From Turritopsis dohrnii (lineage: Eukaryota > Cnidaria > Hydrozoa > Anthoathecata > Oceaniidae): 64,000 bases of DNA. The stretch covers positions 1,116,001-1,180,000 of the forward strand of contig BQMF02000039.1 in assembly GCA_027922465.2 (NCBI GenBank). Direction: 5' to 3'. Shown here one piece after another: positions 47,701-59,277 of the stretch (its first letter is position 1; every line of letters begins with the position of its first letter). Position numbers and translations under genes: made by a program. Below the pieces are notes generated by a model, which did no database searches, had not been told where the DNA came from, and saw only the letters and a list, made by a program, of their open reading frames with translations.

Positions 47701-50700
47701 CATAAAGGTAGGAGCTAGCTTAGATTGCATAATCAAGCCCCATCTCACTACTGAGTATTGTTTTGGAGGAATACTAATCATAACATAATTTCTAGTGAGG
47801 CAATTCAGGAGTTAGGGCTATGATATGTAAGAGATTTGGCTCAATTACCCGACATTAAATTGAAAAAGCTTTTAAAAGCTTACCATTTTGTTCCATGCTT
47901 TTCTCAGATAACAGCGAGTCAGTGTTGGATGTGGGTTGGTCCTCTTCAAATGGACTAAATCAAAACAGAAAAAGATTCAAAATAGCTTCACATCAAATGA
48001 CCAATCATTGAGCGGACTCACAAGCTTGAATTAATCTCTCTCTCAGTGGACTTTCAGATGATAAATTCTTTTTGAGAAATGAATGAATATTTTTTCATAC
48101 CAGCTAAATCCTATTTTTTTATACGATATCTCTAAGATGTTAAATAGTTTTATATGCTGGGTGTAAAAAGACTGAGAATGAAATGTCTGTACAAAAAATA
48201 CACAGAAAACAATTATTATTTCATACTATTGTATCAGTTTCATCATACCTAATAGAAGATAATTTCATAGTTAATATCTTAAGAACCATGACAATGAAAG
48301 TTTCATTGTTAACATTCACTTTTGGTCAGACGGTTTGGCAATGAAGGTCATTGAAACTGGTTTTGAAGTAAATAAGATAGGAAACATACATTAAGAAAAA
48401 AAGCTTTTAAAGCTGGTACAGGTACCAACAGTTATTCAAAATAAATTTAATGATGTAAAAATGAATTGTTTTCAAGAGATAATCCAACAAATTGATCAAA
48501 ACGATTTCAAAAAAGTGTCAAAAAGGTTAAATTTGTGTCAGCTATTGTGCATTTTCTCTCTGGAAGATTTATGATTATGTAGTTCTTCAATTTTCTAAAG
48601 TTTATGTTGGAAATATACTTGAAAGATCTGCTAATGTGTATGGAGACATTCCGAAAAGATCTTCAATATGCTGTCAGTCATCAAACTAGGCTCTCGTGCA
48701 ACTTTAATGTCACCAGGAATTTATAAAATCCTATATTTAGCTACATTTTTGAATAATCTCTATCCGGACATACAGAAGCCAAAGTTGTATTTTCAGAAGT
48801 AATACTCACTTTTTCTCTGAATATAAAGATTGATAATAAATTTCATCTTCATTCAGTTTGCTCCCCCCTGATGCCGTTGTTGCATTTGAGTAACAAACTC
48901 TTAGCAGTGTGCTGTTATAGGGGAAGTTATGAAAACGATCAATTGCTTTGTCTGCTTCGTCAATTGTGTTGTATGAAACAAAGCTGAAATATAAAAAGAA
49001 ATGACTTCTTCCATAATATGCTAAACTCAACAAAAACTCAACAAAAATTACCAAGAAACAAACTGATACATAGGTAAACAAGGATAGCACATAATATAAT
49101 TTACCCGTAAGTTGTTATTTGACCAGCCTTTTTAGGGGGTACTATAACAACATCCACTGTAGGACCAATCTCATCAAACAATCTCTTGAGTTCAAACTGA
49201 AAAAACAATTCAAACTTATACAATCTTTTAAAAACTCAAAAGTTGAAAGGAACTTAATAGTATGTAGTATACATCACTTGTCCCCACTTTCAACCCTTGA
49301 ATGTATAATGTTGGAAATTCACTCATTTTTGTTGATTCACTGTTCAACTCCTTCTTTTCATCGGTATGTTTTGATTCCTGATCACTGGATTGTGAGGTCA
49401 TATTTGGATCACTGTAATAGTAATGAAATTGAAAATAGCTATGTTATAAATAATTGAAAGCATATTTTTTACTTGCTTTTTCAGGCAGACTTTCTCTGAG
49501 TGAACACCTAATTCGGTTCAAAATAAGCAATAACTAGTATCCCGTGTAAAAATTTTTTACGGGTTTTATTTCTGAAAATGACGTCTCAAAAATAATGTCG
49601 AAAAATTAAATCACAGAACAAAAAAACAGACATTGCATCAGTGTTATAAGTACTGTAAACTCTCTCTAATTCCCTAAAAACCCTAACCTTAATAAAAAGA
49701 AATAACAGGTGCAGGTACCATAAAATTCGTTTTAATTAGAGAGAGATAGAACTTGGAGATCCTAACTGTATTACTGAACTCTAAAAAATATACCAAAGCA
49801 TGTATGATCGTTCAGTGACAACCAACCGTTACCGAGGTATCGTTGATCAAACATTTGAGCGACGTCAAAGCTCTGTCACTCCTTCGTCAATGTCTCGTTG
49901 ACCATAAAAAATGTCAGTTTTCTTAGAGGTTCTAGAGATATTTTCCAAATAACTAATTGAAGAGGCAAAGCAATAGTTCCTCTGATTTAAATATCCACTT
50001 AAACAGACACTATTCAGATCAAACATTTTTTCAGGTTTGCAATCAACACTGAAGCGCAGAACAAAAAATTTGTTTTACTTGGAAGATCTGAAACTCATTA
50101 AAAATAAAAATAGGTGCTGAACATCCACTTTTTTCACCCTGTAAAATAAATTGTATCAATTGAAGATGCAATGCAATGGTTCCCTGTGGTTAAAAAATCT
50201 AATGTCAATACGAAAAAAAAACACTCCTCACCCTTCTTTTAATTAAAATTCTCTAGGTATTTCGGCTAAAGCATTATTAGTTCACTATCAATACATGAAC
50301 AGAAAAACTTTTTAATCAGAAGATCTGAAACACATCAATTCATAATAAATCTTTCATGATGCGATATATGCAGCAGTAAAAATAAATTAATAAAAAATGA
50401 ATTGTGTGTACAGGAAAGCAACAAATAGATTAAAATCGCTGTAACTGTTCATAAAATCCATACCCCAACGTAAATAAAAGCCAAAGGCGGAAGTCGTAAA
50501 AGTGTCAAAATATGAATTGTAAACAATTGCGATTTTCTTGTACAAACCCAGAAGGTCATGATTAAAAACCATGATATTAATTTCTTCAATAGCGTATTAT
50601 TGGAAAAGTAATGACGCAGAAACCCTATTCATACTATAAGAAAAACAAAACAAACAAACAAAAATGTTCAAAAGTGTACTTACTCTAAAAACATCAATAA

Positions 50701-53700
50701 ATGTTCGTGCAATACTTTTGTTGTTGTCTTGTTTCTTGATCTCGCGAATAATCAAAAAACGATCGAATGCAATTTAATGTTTTCCCCTAATACTAATCGT
50801 AGAAAAACATTAACCGCCGTGGTCTGACACTCTATTATGAATAAGTGACCGCAAAAACGACCCGAAATTTTAGAAAGTGAAAGCGTGAAAAAGTGGATGC
50901 ACAGCGCGTATTAGGATATCGATTTATCACCATTGTAACATTCAGTTAGAATATTATAATTTACAAGTGTCGTATGTCTAGCATTATTTTACATTTTGTT
51001 GTCAAATGGCAATATCCTTCAATTTTCCAAATTTGTAAACGATAGTTCTCTGAATCATAGAGCAAATCTCAAAATTTGTTGTAAAACAGTTCTCAAAAAT
51101 GAAAAAGTTTACTTTTAAGGATATTTTATGGCCTACCCAAATGCTACGGCAACCACAACCTTGTATAATAAAGTTATTTAAGTCAACAATAGTCATTCGT
51201 TTTTGGATAATTGCTAAAGAAATGGATCTCGTTACAAGAGCACAATCAATGGCAGATACTGAACAACTAAGGTTGAGAAAATTATTTTCACACGTTCTAT
51301 TATGTATAAACAAACTTGCGTACGTAATGTAATGTACAAATTGAAAACAGGAACAACAGAAAAAAAAAACCCAAAACAATCTTTATCTTGTTTTTTGACC
51401 ACAAGAGACCAAACTTAATAAAGTATTCACCTAGGAAGCTCCGGTGTATCCATCCAATCATTGTCACTGTGTTTTTCTCCTGACCATAGAATTCTTTCTT
51501 TACCAAGTTGATCAGTACCTTTACTAAAAGCCAATCGCACATGTAATGGAAGTTTACCACCAAAATTGAATCCATCAAAGTCTTTAATTGCTGTTTCAGC
51601 AAAACAAACACTACCATAACTCACAAACCTTGAAATCAAGATTATGATGGTTAGTTATTGTGTTTCTTGACGAATTTCTCCAAGACATAAGATAGCGCTC
51701 AACTTTTAAGATTTTATAAGAACATCTTTTTAGACTTTCTAAGTAGCTTTCATGTAAGTCAGCTAAATTGCATGAAATTTGCAAAGAAAAAATAACCTGG
51801 TATTGATAAATTATCATCAAAGAGTAAATGGACACTACTGATAGCAACAAAAATTTATAAAACTGTTGCACATCATGCTCAAAAATGTTCTTTTTCTTTT
51901 ACAAAAAATATTGAATTTGAATTGTCTGAAGACAAATGAGGGGTCCAAAATGTCTCAAAGAGTCCTGTATCCAAAATTGGTGTATAAAATCCACTCTAAT
52001 CCAATCCAAAAGTGGAAATTATACATAAACTGATTATGTTATATGTTAATGAGCAACTGAGTAACTACTTAATACCTGCTACCCGAATTATTTACTTGTT
52101 AATTTTCTGTGAGAAATATTCTCTGTCCTAAGTACACTGTCATATCAATACTTTGTGTGATTGCTTATTGGAGAAATCATGAAAGTGGCTAAAGTGATAT
52201 TTTAGTTTCATTGTATCAAGCATCATGAAGATGTGAGGACATCACAGAATTGTTCTTCACAATACAGAAAAACACTGTCAGAAAGTAAGGAAAGACATCA
52301 CTAAAACGTCACTTCAATAGGTCACCATGCCTGAAGTTATTCTTACCCATACGTAGTGCCAGATGACGCATATTTAGGTTTACAGCGCTTGACTTTGCAA
52401 GGTCCTATTTTACCAAACATGTTTTGCAGACCCTCCTAAAAAGTTAATTCAACAAGGAAAGTAAAAATAAATTACAGCCAATAAAACAAAAACAAAAACA
52501 AAAATAGAAGAAAATCTCACCTCTCCCAATGACAAGGGAATATTTGAAATATATAATTTTATCTCATTTTTATCAACTTTGGCTGGTGAAATTTTCATAC
52601 CATTAGGTCTAAATAAATTTTCAAAATAAGTTAATTTTTTATATTAAGTAATAATAGAAGAAAAATTAACTAAAATTATTTCATTCAGAGTGCTTTTCAG
52701 TTTAGAACAAGAGCCAGATGGCGCAAAACGGTAGCAGCAAAAGTACTTGCCACAAGAATACTTTTAAATTTGAAATTTTACTTAAAGTTCTTAAACGTTC
52801 TGTAAACGTTATTTCTTGAGATATCTTCCTGGTGGAAAACAGGCATAAACGATATTATAATGTTTAAAATTACTAACTCGTGTAAATAGGGTCTAATCGC
52901 AACACACCAGCAATTTAATTTATTAGAAGACAAAAGAATTATACATGCATGAGCTGTTTATAACGTACGTTTTTTTTATAAGAAAAAAATGTAAAAAAAA
53001 AATGTATGTTTTGAATTATAATTTTTTGAAACCGAAAATGAATTCAAACAGATAACTGCCTTTTTTTAACTCGATTTTTGAAAACCTTGATGTTCAAAGA
53101 CAGAACAGATAGCTAACAAACGTATAAAGTAATAAGAAAGTCTGATCTGTGCTTTACTGACACGAAAAACATATCTATTTTCAAGTGCCAAAGTTCATTG
53201 ATTCAGTATCATAAAAGTAACTAAAAGTCCCAGTTTTATGTAGACCTATTTGATTAATATCCATTCCTTCATCAATTAAGTGATAAAATATCAAAGAAAA
53301 CGTATTTTAAATGTATGAGATTGAAAACCTTCGAAAATTCAAAAGGCTGTGCTCGTTCATTAGAATGTATATTGAGTTTTTAGTGGGGACTCGCATACTC
53401 TAAATCGTAGGCTAAAAACTGCCGTTTCGGCCGGAGTAGTAGTAGTAGGAGGAGTCCAAGGGTGTTTTAATACGGTATTCGCTTACGCTGCTACTGTAAA
53501 AATATCAATTTAATCAAATAGTTATCCTAATTTTAGGTCAAATGCATTTTCACATGAATATTTTTTGGAAAGTCCCTATTTTAAAATACCTAAGGGAAGA
53601 AGTTTTCGCGAGAATTTAATTTTGCAGATGGCAAAATTTATTCCTTTTTTTGCTTATTACATACTATTTCTTGTTTTTATTATGTAAACTTTGCCTATTT

Positions 53701-56700
53701 TTGATCAGCGCAGATAGCAACTGATCTTTCATTAGCATTTGTCCGTCTGTTATTCCAGAATTTTTGTCCACAGTTCTAGCCTAGATTCCTCCTCACACTG
53801 GAATGAAGGCTTTCACTCGTTCCACATTGAACTTAGGTGTAGTTAAGGTAGATAACGCCATTTTTTCTCAGTCAGTGCAGATGCAGATGCAGTGGAAGAA
53901 CTTTTTGTTTCCTGCTAACTTTTAAGATGATTCAACAGAATGATGGAAATAAATTAGTTCAGTGTTTTCCTAGAATATTTTGTGTTATATTTTGAATGAA
54001 CGTGTGAAGAACAGAAAAAAAGACATCTCAAAAATTAAAAAATGTCACCGATGTTTTTTGTTTGTTGATGATAACAACTAGTGTTACGATGATTGGTAAT
54101 TAATTTCTTGGAACAGTAAAGGATTGAAGCTGTGGCATCAGAAGGGATATGAAGGGAGCCCTTTATGTGGAGAACATTTAGTTATCTTAATTCAAAGAGT
54201 AAAACAAAACTAAAAAAAGTAAAAACATGATGGATGTTGTGGTGTATACAACAAGAAGTTCAAGAAACCAATTGCGTCATTTTTTAATACACAGAAATAA
54301 TACACATAACAAACTGTATTAAAAGGTTGTCATAACTTAGAAATGTTGAATATGCCCATAACTTACATAAAAGCATTATTTTTCACTATAACTTTAAAGA
54401 GGCATTGGCCGGCTTAAAACAAAAGAATTTGAGTTACTCTTGGTTATTCAAATCTGCCATGTGATTTGAGGATTAAAAAATTAGAATGATCGAGACAACT
54501 TGTAAACATCATGGCGAAGAGGGCGGAAGATTTTCATTGCTGTCAGAATTATTTTTTTCAATGTCTTGTCTATGGGCGTGAATTGTAATATGGTATTAAA
54601 TATTAGTACGAAGTTATCATGAATTTATTAAGGAATATTTCTGCGCTAGTTATTAAATGAGAGTATTTGTTATTTTAAAGATATACATGGATTCGTGAGT
54701 GCCGGGTGAAATCTCTACATTCACATCTATACATAGTTTATACAAAATAAGTTTAAATTTGCTATTGTATATAACTTACATTACTGCTTTTGATTTTGCT
54801 GAGTCCTACCTCCCAGATAATTTAGAGGAAGACGGAGAGGTCGTTTGGATTCCTTTCTTGGGTAGCATTTTTTGTTGTTAGCTTGCTAGGTATTCCTACC
54901 TGAAGATCATAAAGATTCTTGAAATTACTTTCATTTTGTGGCATGTTTTGTGGCCATGGTCCATTAGTTTTGATTTTGAGTTATTTCATGAGAACTTATT
55001 TTGCTTTTCCTCTCTAGAAAACCAGAACAAAATGTAAAAGAAAATCCATTTGCTTTTTGGCAATCACACAAAAATATATCCTAGTGAATAAGAACATTAC
55101 TGGCATGAATTCAACAGCCCTCGTAATTCACTTCGGCAGTCGGCAATTGCCGAAGCATTTGCCGAAGCAAAAGCCTCATTTTACACCTTCACTTCGGCAA
55201 AATAATTGCCGAAGCCAAATTCTCTCACAACAAACCTATTTTCCCTTTTAAAAATGCATTTTCTTAAAACATTTTTGCAAGCTTCGTCACCATATTTATT
55301 TTTATGTTTCTGCGCTCGATCACAAATTTTTTCGCTTACAGCCCGCTTTTTCATTAGTTCGCGGCTTTACCCACCTGGCTATTTGAATAGGGTTTCGTTG
55401 TCGTCGTCGTCGTGCCGTCTATAATTTTCAGCTGCATTTTTTAAACGTTTTCGTGATCACTTTGTTTCGAAATGATTGAGATCAATTTTTTTCATAAAAC
55501 AATTTATAGACTTTGTTTATAAATACCATGAACCTTTTTCAATGAATTTAAAGTTTTATTTACAGAATGTGTGTGTTACAAATGGTTACAACTAGTACTA
55601 TTTAGGAAGTTCCTCTTTGTTCTACACTCATTGTTACGAAACTTCCATGCGCCATGCGTGGTTTAAATAGCGGGAATGAATTTGCCGAAGCGTTGCCGAA
55701 GCCAAGAGAACTGAATTACGAGGGCTGACGCGACCACTAGCGCTTCCTACACAATGCTCCTAGAGCTTAGTTAAGACGCGCTTTTAATCGCGCACATAGA
55801 TCTCTTCAAAAACATGCTCAACTTATTATACTAGTTTTCATGGCTGACAATGAAGGATAACTTAGGTATATTAAGTGATTATTCACCAATTTGCTGTTGC
55901 TAGGGAGAACGGCCACTGTTGCTAAGGTAATTTTGAAATTTCCTTCGTTATGTGAATTCATTTGTTCACCTAACGAAAGAATATGAAAACATAAGTGGTA
56001 CCATCAGGACTCGTTTTCGTGTTATTCAATGAAATTAAAAAGCATCTTAGTTTCCAGCTCCCTTTACAATCTTGTTTTATTTCGTTAACGTTAGTGTCGT
56101 TACCGCATCGTTACCGTAAATCTAAATCTGCTGAAACGATTTCAAGTTCCGTCATTTCCGTAAATGTTAAATAACGGTAACGATAAATCGTTTCTCATGG
56201 CGCAACAAATTTCCATGCTTGGAATAGTAAAAGGAAATCGTCAATAATAACGTTTGTGTAGTTATACATACATTTCTCTTATTTGCTGCGTCTGTAATTC
56301 TCCTATATTATGAAGTAAGGATGAAACGAAAGTAACCAGTCTTATTTACTAATGATTACTTAGAAACGAGGCTCTTTTTAAGAGTTTCACCTCAGAGATT
56401 TGAGCTGGCGTTTAAACAGGAGCTGCTTTGTCTAGTGCGCTGATCTTCACGCTCTCTAGTGTCTTGTTTGTTTCGAATCAAAGTTTGAAACACAGATTTC
56501 TAATGGATTTTTCGCTTTAATTTTTTTTTTTTTGAAAAAGTTTCTTTTTTTTCTTTTGGCTCTAACATAATTTCTTTAAGAAATCTTATTTCGATTATAA
56601 TAAAATACGTATCCATGGCAGTTCACACATTTCTTTTGTTTGTAGTAAATACTTTCTGATAATACTTGTTAAGCCTTATTTACACTTTTTGAAAGGTATA

Positions 56701-58183
56701 TTAGCATGAGTGTGACTTAGGCCTAAGAGATAACAAAAAGTAAAAACGCTTTGTGCAGATTTTCATCTGTTTAAGTTTAGATCAATTTGGTTTGCATATT
56801 CCAACTTGGCTTTGAAATACTGCTGCACACTACTCATTAAACTATTAGTTGTATTGTAAACCTTTTTAATCATAGTTTCATATGAAGAATTATTGTTCTT
56901 TTAATTGGAAAAGTAATCCTAAAGAAAGTTTAACTCAATCCTAATGTAAGTGAAAAACCGTGAAGACCATCTGTCAAGGAGTTTTCAAATCTGATATTCC
57001 ATTTCAAAATGATCATGCTCACAATTCTTCTTGTTTTTAGTGTTTATACAATGTTCAAATTTTAAAAGTTTAAATTATATGTGTGTATTTGTTACTGTGA
57101 AAAGTTTTACAAAAACATTCATCTGAACTTTTTGATCTCCTTTGCCCTTGTTCTCTCCAAAACAATAGAAATGATGCCACAAAACAGTGCTTGTTCTTTA
57201 AATGACCGTTGGCTGATGAATGTGAATGAAGGTGGTTATTTTATGCCTGTTTCAATGTTACAAGTGTTATGACTGGAGCCTCAATGATACGCGTCTCGTG
57301 ACTTTGATCATAATGCGAGACAGTTCTAAACCAATTTTGAGCGAGTGTTGAGCAGCATTGAGGCTTCCTAAAAAAATGACTTTGTCGACATGCTAGCATA
57401 TTATTTTAAGAACCTGAAGTCTCATAAGATGACGGAAATTTGTTCAACAAGCTGTTGTTTTTATTGTTTTTATACTAAATTATATTCTAAGTAATATAAA
57501 CATTGGTAATAATCATTCTACATACCCTTGTACTGGATTGTGCTTCTCATCAAATTTTGCATTGTATGATTGCTCTTGGTAGTTATTGAAAGATTTTTGC
57601 TCATAGGATGTTTTCATTGGATCCCAATTCTCCAATATCTGGTCATCTGTGTCCATTCTAAGACAAAACATCGTTATAATTTGATAAGCAATGACTGCTT
57701 AGATGTACAATGATTCTGTAAGTTCTTGTAATTTTAAACTTCAAATGTAAGGATTGTATTACTGTGTTTCTAATAGTGCAGCTTGTGTTGCTGATGCTAT
57801 ACTTTCAAGTGCAGCTTCATCAAAACATGCTTTGTTTTCTGAACCACTACTATTCAAGTCAAGTTGGGAATTCTCTTCTTCAGACAAATCAACACCCATT
57901 CTATTTAGCTCCTTTAACAGCTTGTTTGTATATTTCATACGTGGTTTTGTCTAGGTAAGAAATAAGTATTTTCACAAATATTTCATATAACAAGTGTCAT
58001 TTTTCCTTGATTTCGACATTCAAAAAAGTATACCTGGTTGTAAGCTGTGATATTCGGTCCACAAATTACATTGTTTTCAGATTGAATCTCATTAGCACTC
58101 TCCTTTGTCCAAAACTGAACCGGTTGCTGTTCTAGATTAGTGAATGGCACGTCAAAGAAACTTTTTTCTTCCAAATCAGCCAT
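38758..58183 (-). CDS. Giant RRM-RRM-MYND-multi-Tudor protein (Vreteno/TDRD1-like), 12 exons, 2921 aa
   Basis: Exons are 58183-58034, 57950-57763, 57657-57526, 52608-52521, 52435-52347, 51628-51431, 49411-49273, 49196-49105, 48983-48810, 47954-47884, 47617-46497 and 45081-38758; every junction is GT-AG with matching phase, totalling 8766 bases. Domains in order: acidic N-terminus; RRM1 (about 174-250; RNP2 'LYISNI', RNP1 'YGFVSYGS'); RRM2 (about 314-393; 'LYIQGL', 'YGFVSYNT'); MYND zinc finger (about 442-478; 'CSYCSTRNAIKRCSRCKTPY'); about ten Tudor units with cores such as 'CWYRAVVLN...VFFVDFGN', 'EWYRGEAL...VQLIDYGK' and 'GWYRAVIK...AFFIDYGN'; and an RG/Tyr/His-rich tail ('YRGRGYHRG', 'GGRGTPYRGRGW'). 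Tudor domains bind symmetric dimethylarginine on Piwi-type proteins. RRM plus MYND plus Tudor matches Drosophila Vreteno, and MYND plus several Tudors matches TDRD1; this protein is far larger. A role in germline or stem-cell piRNA granules is inferred. Confidence 0.93.
41667..42871 (-). repeat. Tandem duplication in Tudor gene exon 12, downstream copy
   Basis: About 1205 bp here match 42918-44122 at an offset of exactly 1251 bp (417 codons). I found only about two or three differences, such as A/G near 41794 versus 43045 and C/T near 42480 versus 43731 (Ser versus Asn in the protein). The unit encodes two Tudor domains, one with 'VTSIDYGTK' and one with 'ALLLDYGDI'. Confidence 0.95.
42918..44122 (-). 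repeat. Tandem duplication in Tudor gene exon 12, upstream copy
   Basis: Partner of 41667-42871. About 46 bases of more diverged sequence separate the copies; part of that spacer (the codons around 'KLASPA') is also related between them. The frame is kept, so both copies are translated. Confidence 0.95.
45082..46496 (-). other. Intron 11 of the Tudor gene with repeat debris
   Basis: 45190-45290 contains 'GGAAGAAATTGTGTGCGGAA' and related words of the same family as the MITE at 10797-11530. The remainder is AT-rich with no ORF I can support. Confidence 0.5.
47955..52346 (-). other. Introns 5-9 of the Tudor gene (non-exonic parts)
   Basis: Between the listed exons these introns hold AT-rich sequence. 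49800-49975 shows a weak copy of the dispersed repeat seen at 28666 and 63775. A + strand open frame at 51099-51332 has no recognisable domain. Nothing else is evident. Confidence 0.45.
53700..53821. repeat. Dispersed repeat shared with 58549-58662
   Basis: Both copies share 'GATCTTTCATTAGC', a 'TATTCCAG' word and a downstream 'GGCTTTC(A/T)CTC', in the same order and orientation with moderate divergence. One copy lies in intron 3 and the other just upstream of the Tudor gene. The class is unknown; it may be SINE-like. Confidence 0.55.
55115..55727. mobile_element. 613-bp non-autonomous element with CAGCCCTCG termini
   Basis: The left end CAGCCCTCGTAATTCA and its inverse at the right end (TGAATTACGAGGGCTG) match for 16 bp. 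Just inside both ends are repeats of 'TTGCCGAAG' (left 55130-55215, right 55682-55702), likely subterminal binding motifs. No clear target duplication is visible. It lies in intron 3 of the Tudor gene. Confidence 0.78.
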
Positions 58184-59273
58184 CTATTAAGAATCATTTA
58201 ACAGAAATATAAGTTCAAAACTCTTTTATCAGTTCATTATACGGCACAAATTGATGCTTTACAATAAGAAATGATGATAGTTCATTCTCCCAAAAAGACA
58301 AGAATTTTCTTTTCACAGTAAATTTGTATGATAGGTGTAGTGTTAGAATTGGGTTTTTTTAAATCTGATTTTATTTTGATTTCAGATACCCGATGATGAC
58401 GGTAAATGTCGAAACATACTGTGAATTAATAATAAGAATTAAGCAGCTTATATCATCCTAATGAAAGGTCTCCTTGCAGAAGGTTTTTCAGTAAAATTCA
58501 TTGGAAACCAGAAAATCCTATAATTTATTTTAGAAGTTCAGGGTTGTTTTTTTTATCAGCACAGTTTTAGCAGCTGATCTTTCATTAGCGTCTGCCTGTT
58601 CATTATTCCAGACAGGCGTAGTCTGGGTTCCTCGTCATACTCTTGTTGAGGCTTTCTCTCGATCGTGGTTTGTTAATAAGTAATGTACTGAAACATATGA
58701 AGCATCTTATTTATTGTCAGTGCAACCTGGAATATACAAAACGCAACCCCAACATTTGTAATTCCCAGATACTCTTCTGTTAGCCCGACAAGAAGCTGCT
58801 TGATTGCTATATCTGTATCTGCATCTGTACAGTCACTTACTTTTGGTATACTTTGCCAATCAGTTATTATTAACTTGTTACAAATAGAAGTAATTTACGT
58901 CAGCAAACTCTAACGTGTTAGGTAACTAATGTTATCAGATGATATAACTACAATTAGCTAAATTATCCCAGGGTTTCCAAGAATATTTTCAAAATACTTT
59001 CAATATTTTGATATCAACTGTGTCATGACTGTTTGGAATCTATACTTGCTGGCAAGAATAGATCAGAAAAGGTGTTTACTATCTAATGAAGACAAAAATG
59101 TGTGAAAGCCACATTGTCACACATATGAGCATAGTATTTTTTTGATATTGTCATATATTTTTAATGGCCTATAGTCATTCCTTTTCAGAATTCATCTGCA
59201 TAAGGAGAGGTTTACTCTTGAACTTCTTGTGATCATGTAAAATCTTTTCCAGAGTTTTCAAAAAATAGCTTTG
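58184..59273. other. Upstream flank of the Tudor gene
   Basis: Presumed promoter side of the - strand Tudor gene. It contains the repeat copy 58549-58662. No TATA-type or other motif can be assigned with confidence and no gene is seen. Confidence 0.45.
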
Positions 59274-59277
59274 TTAA

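Larger units (their letters stand above)
52609..57525 (-). other. Large intron 3 of the Tudor gene
   Basis: This 4.9-kb intron separates the N-terminal exons from RRM1. It carries the 613-bp element at 55115-55727 and a repeat at 53700-53821 related to 58549-58662. No other coding sequence is supported. Confidence 0.7.
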
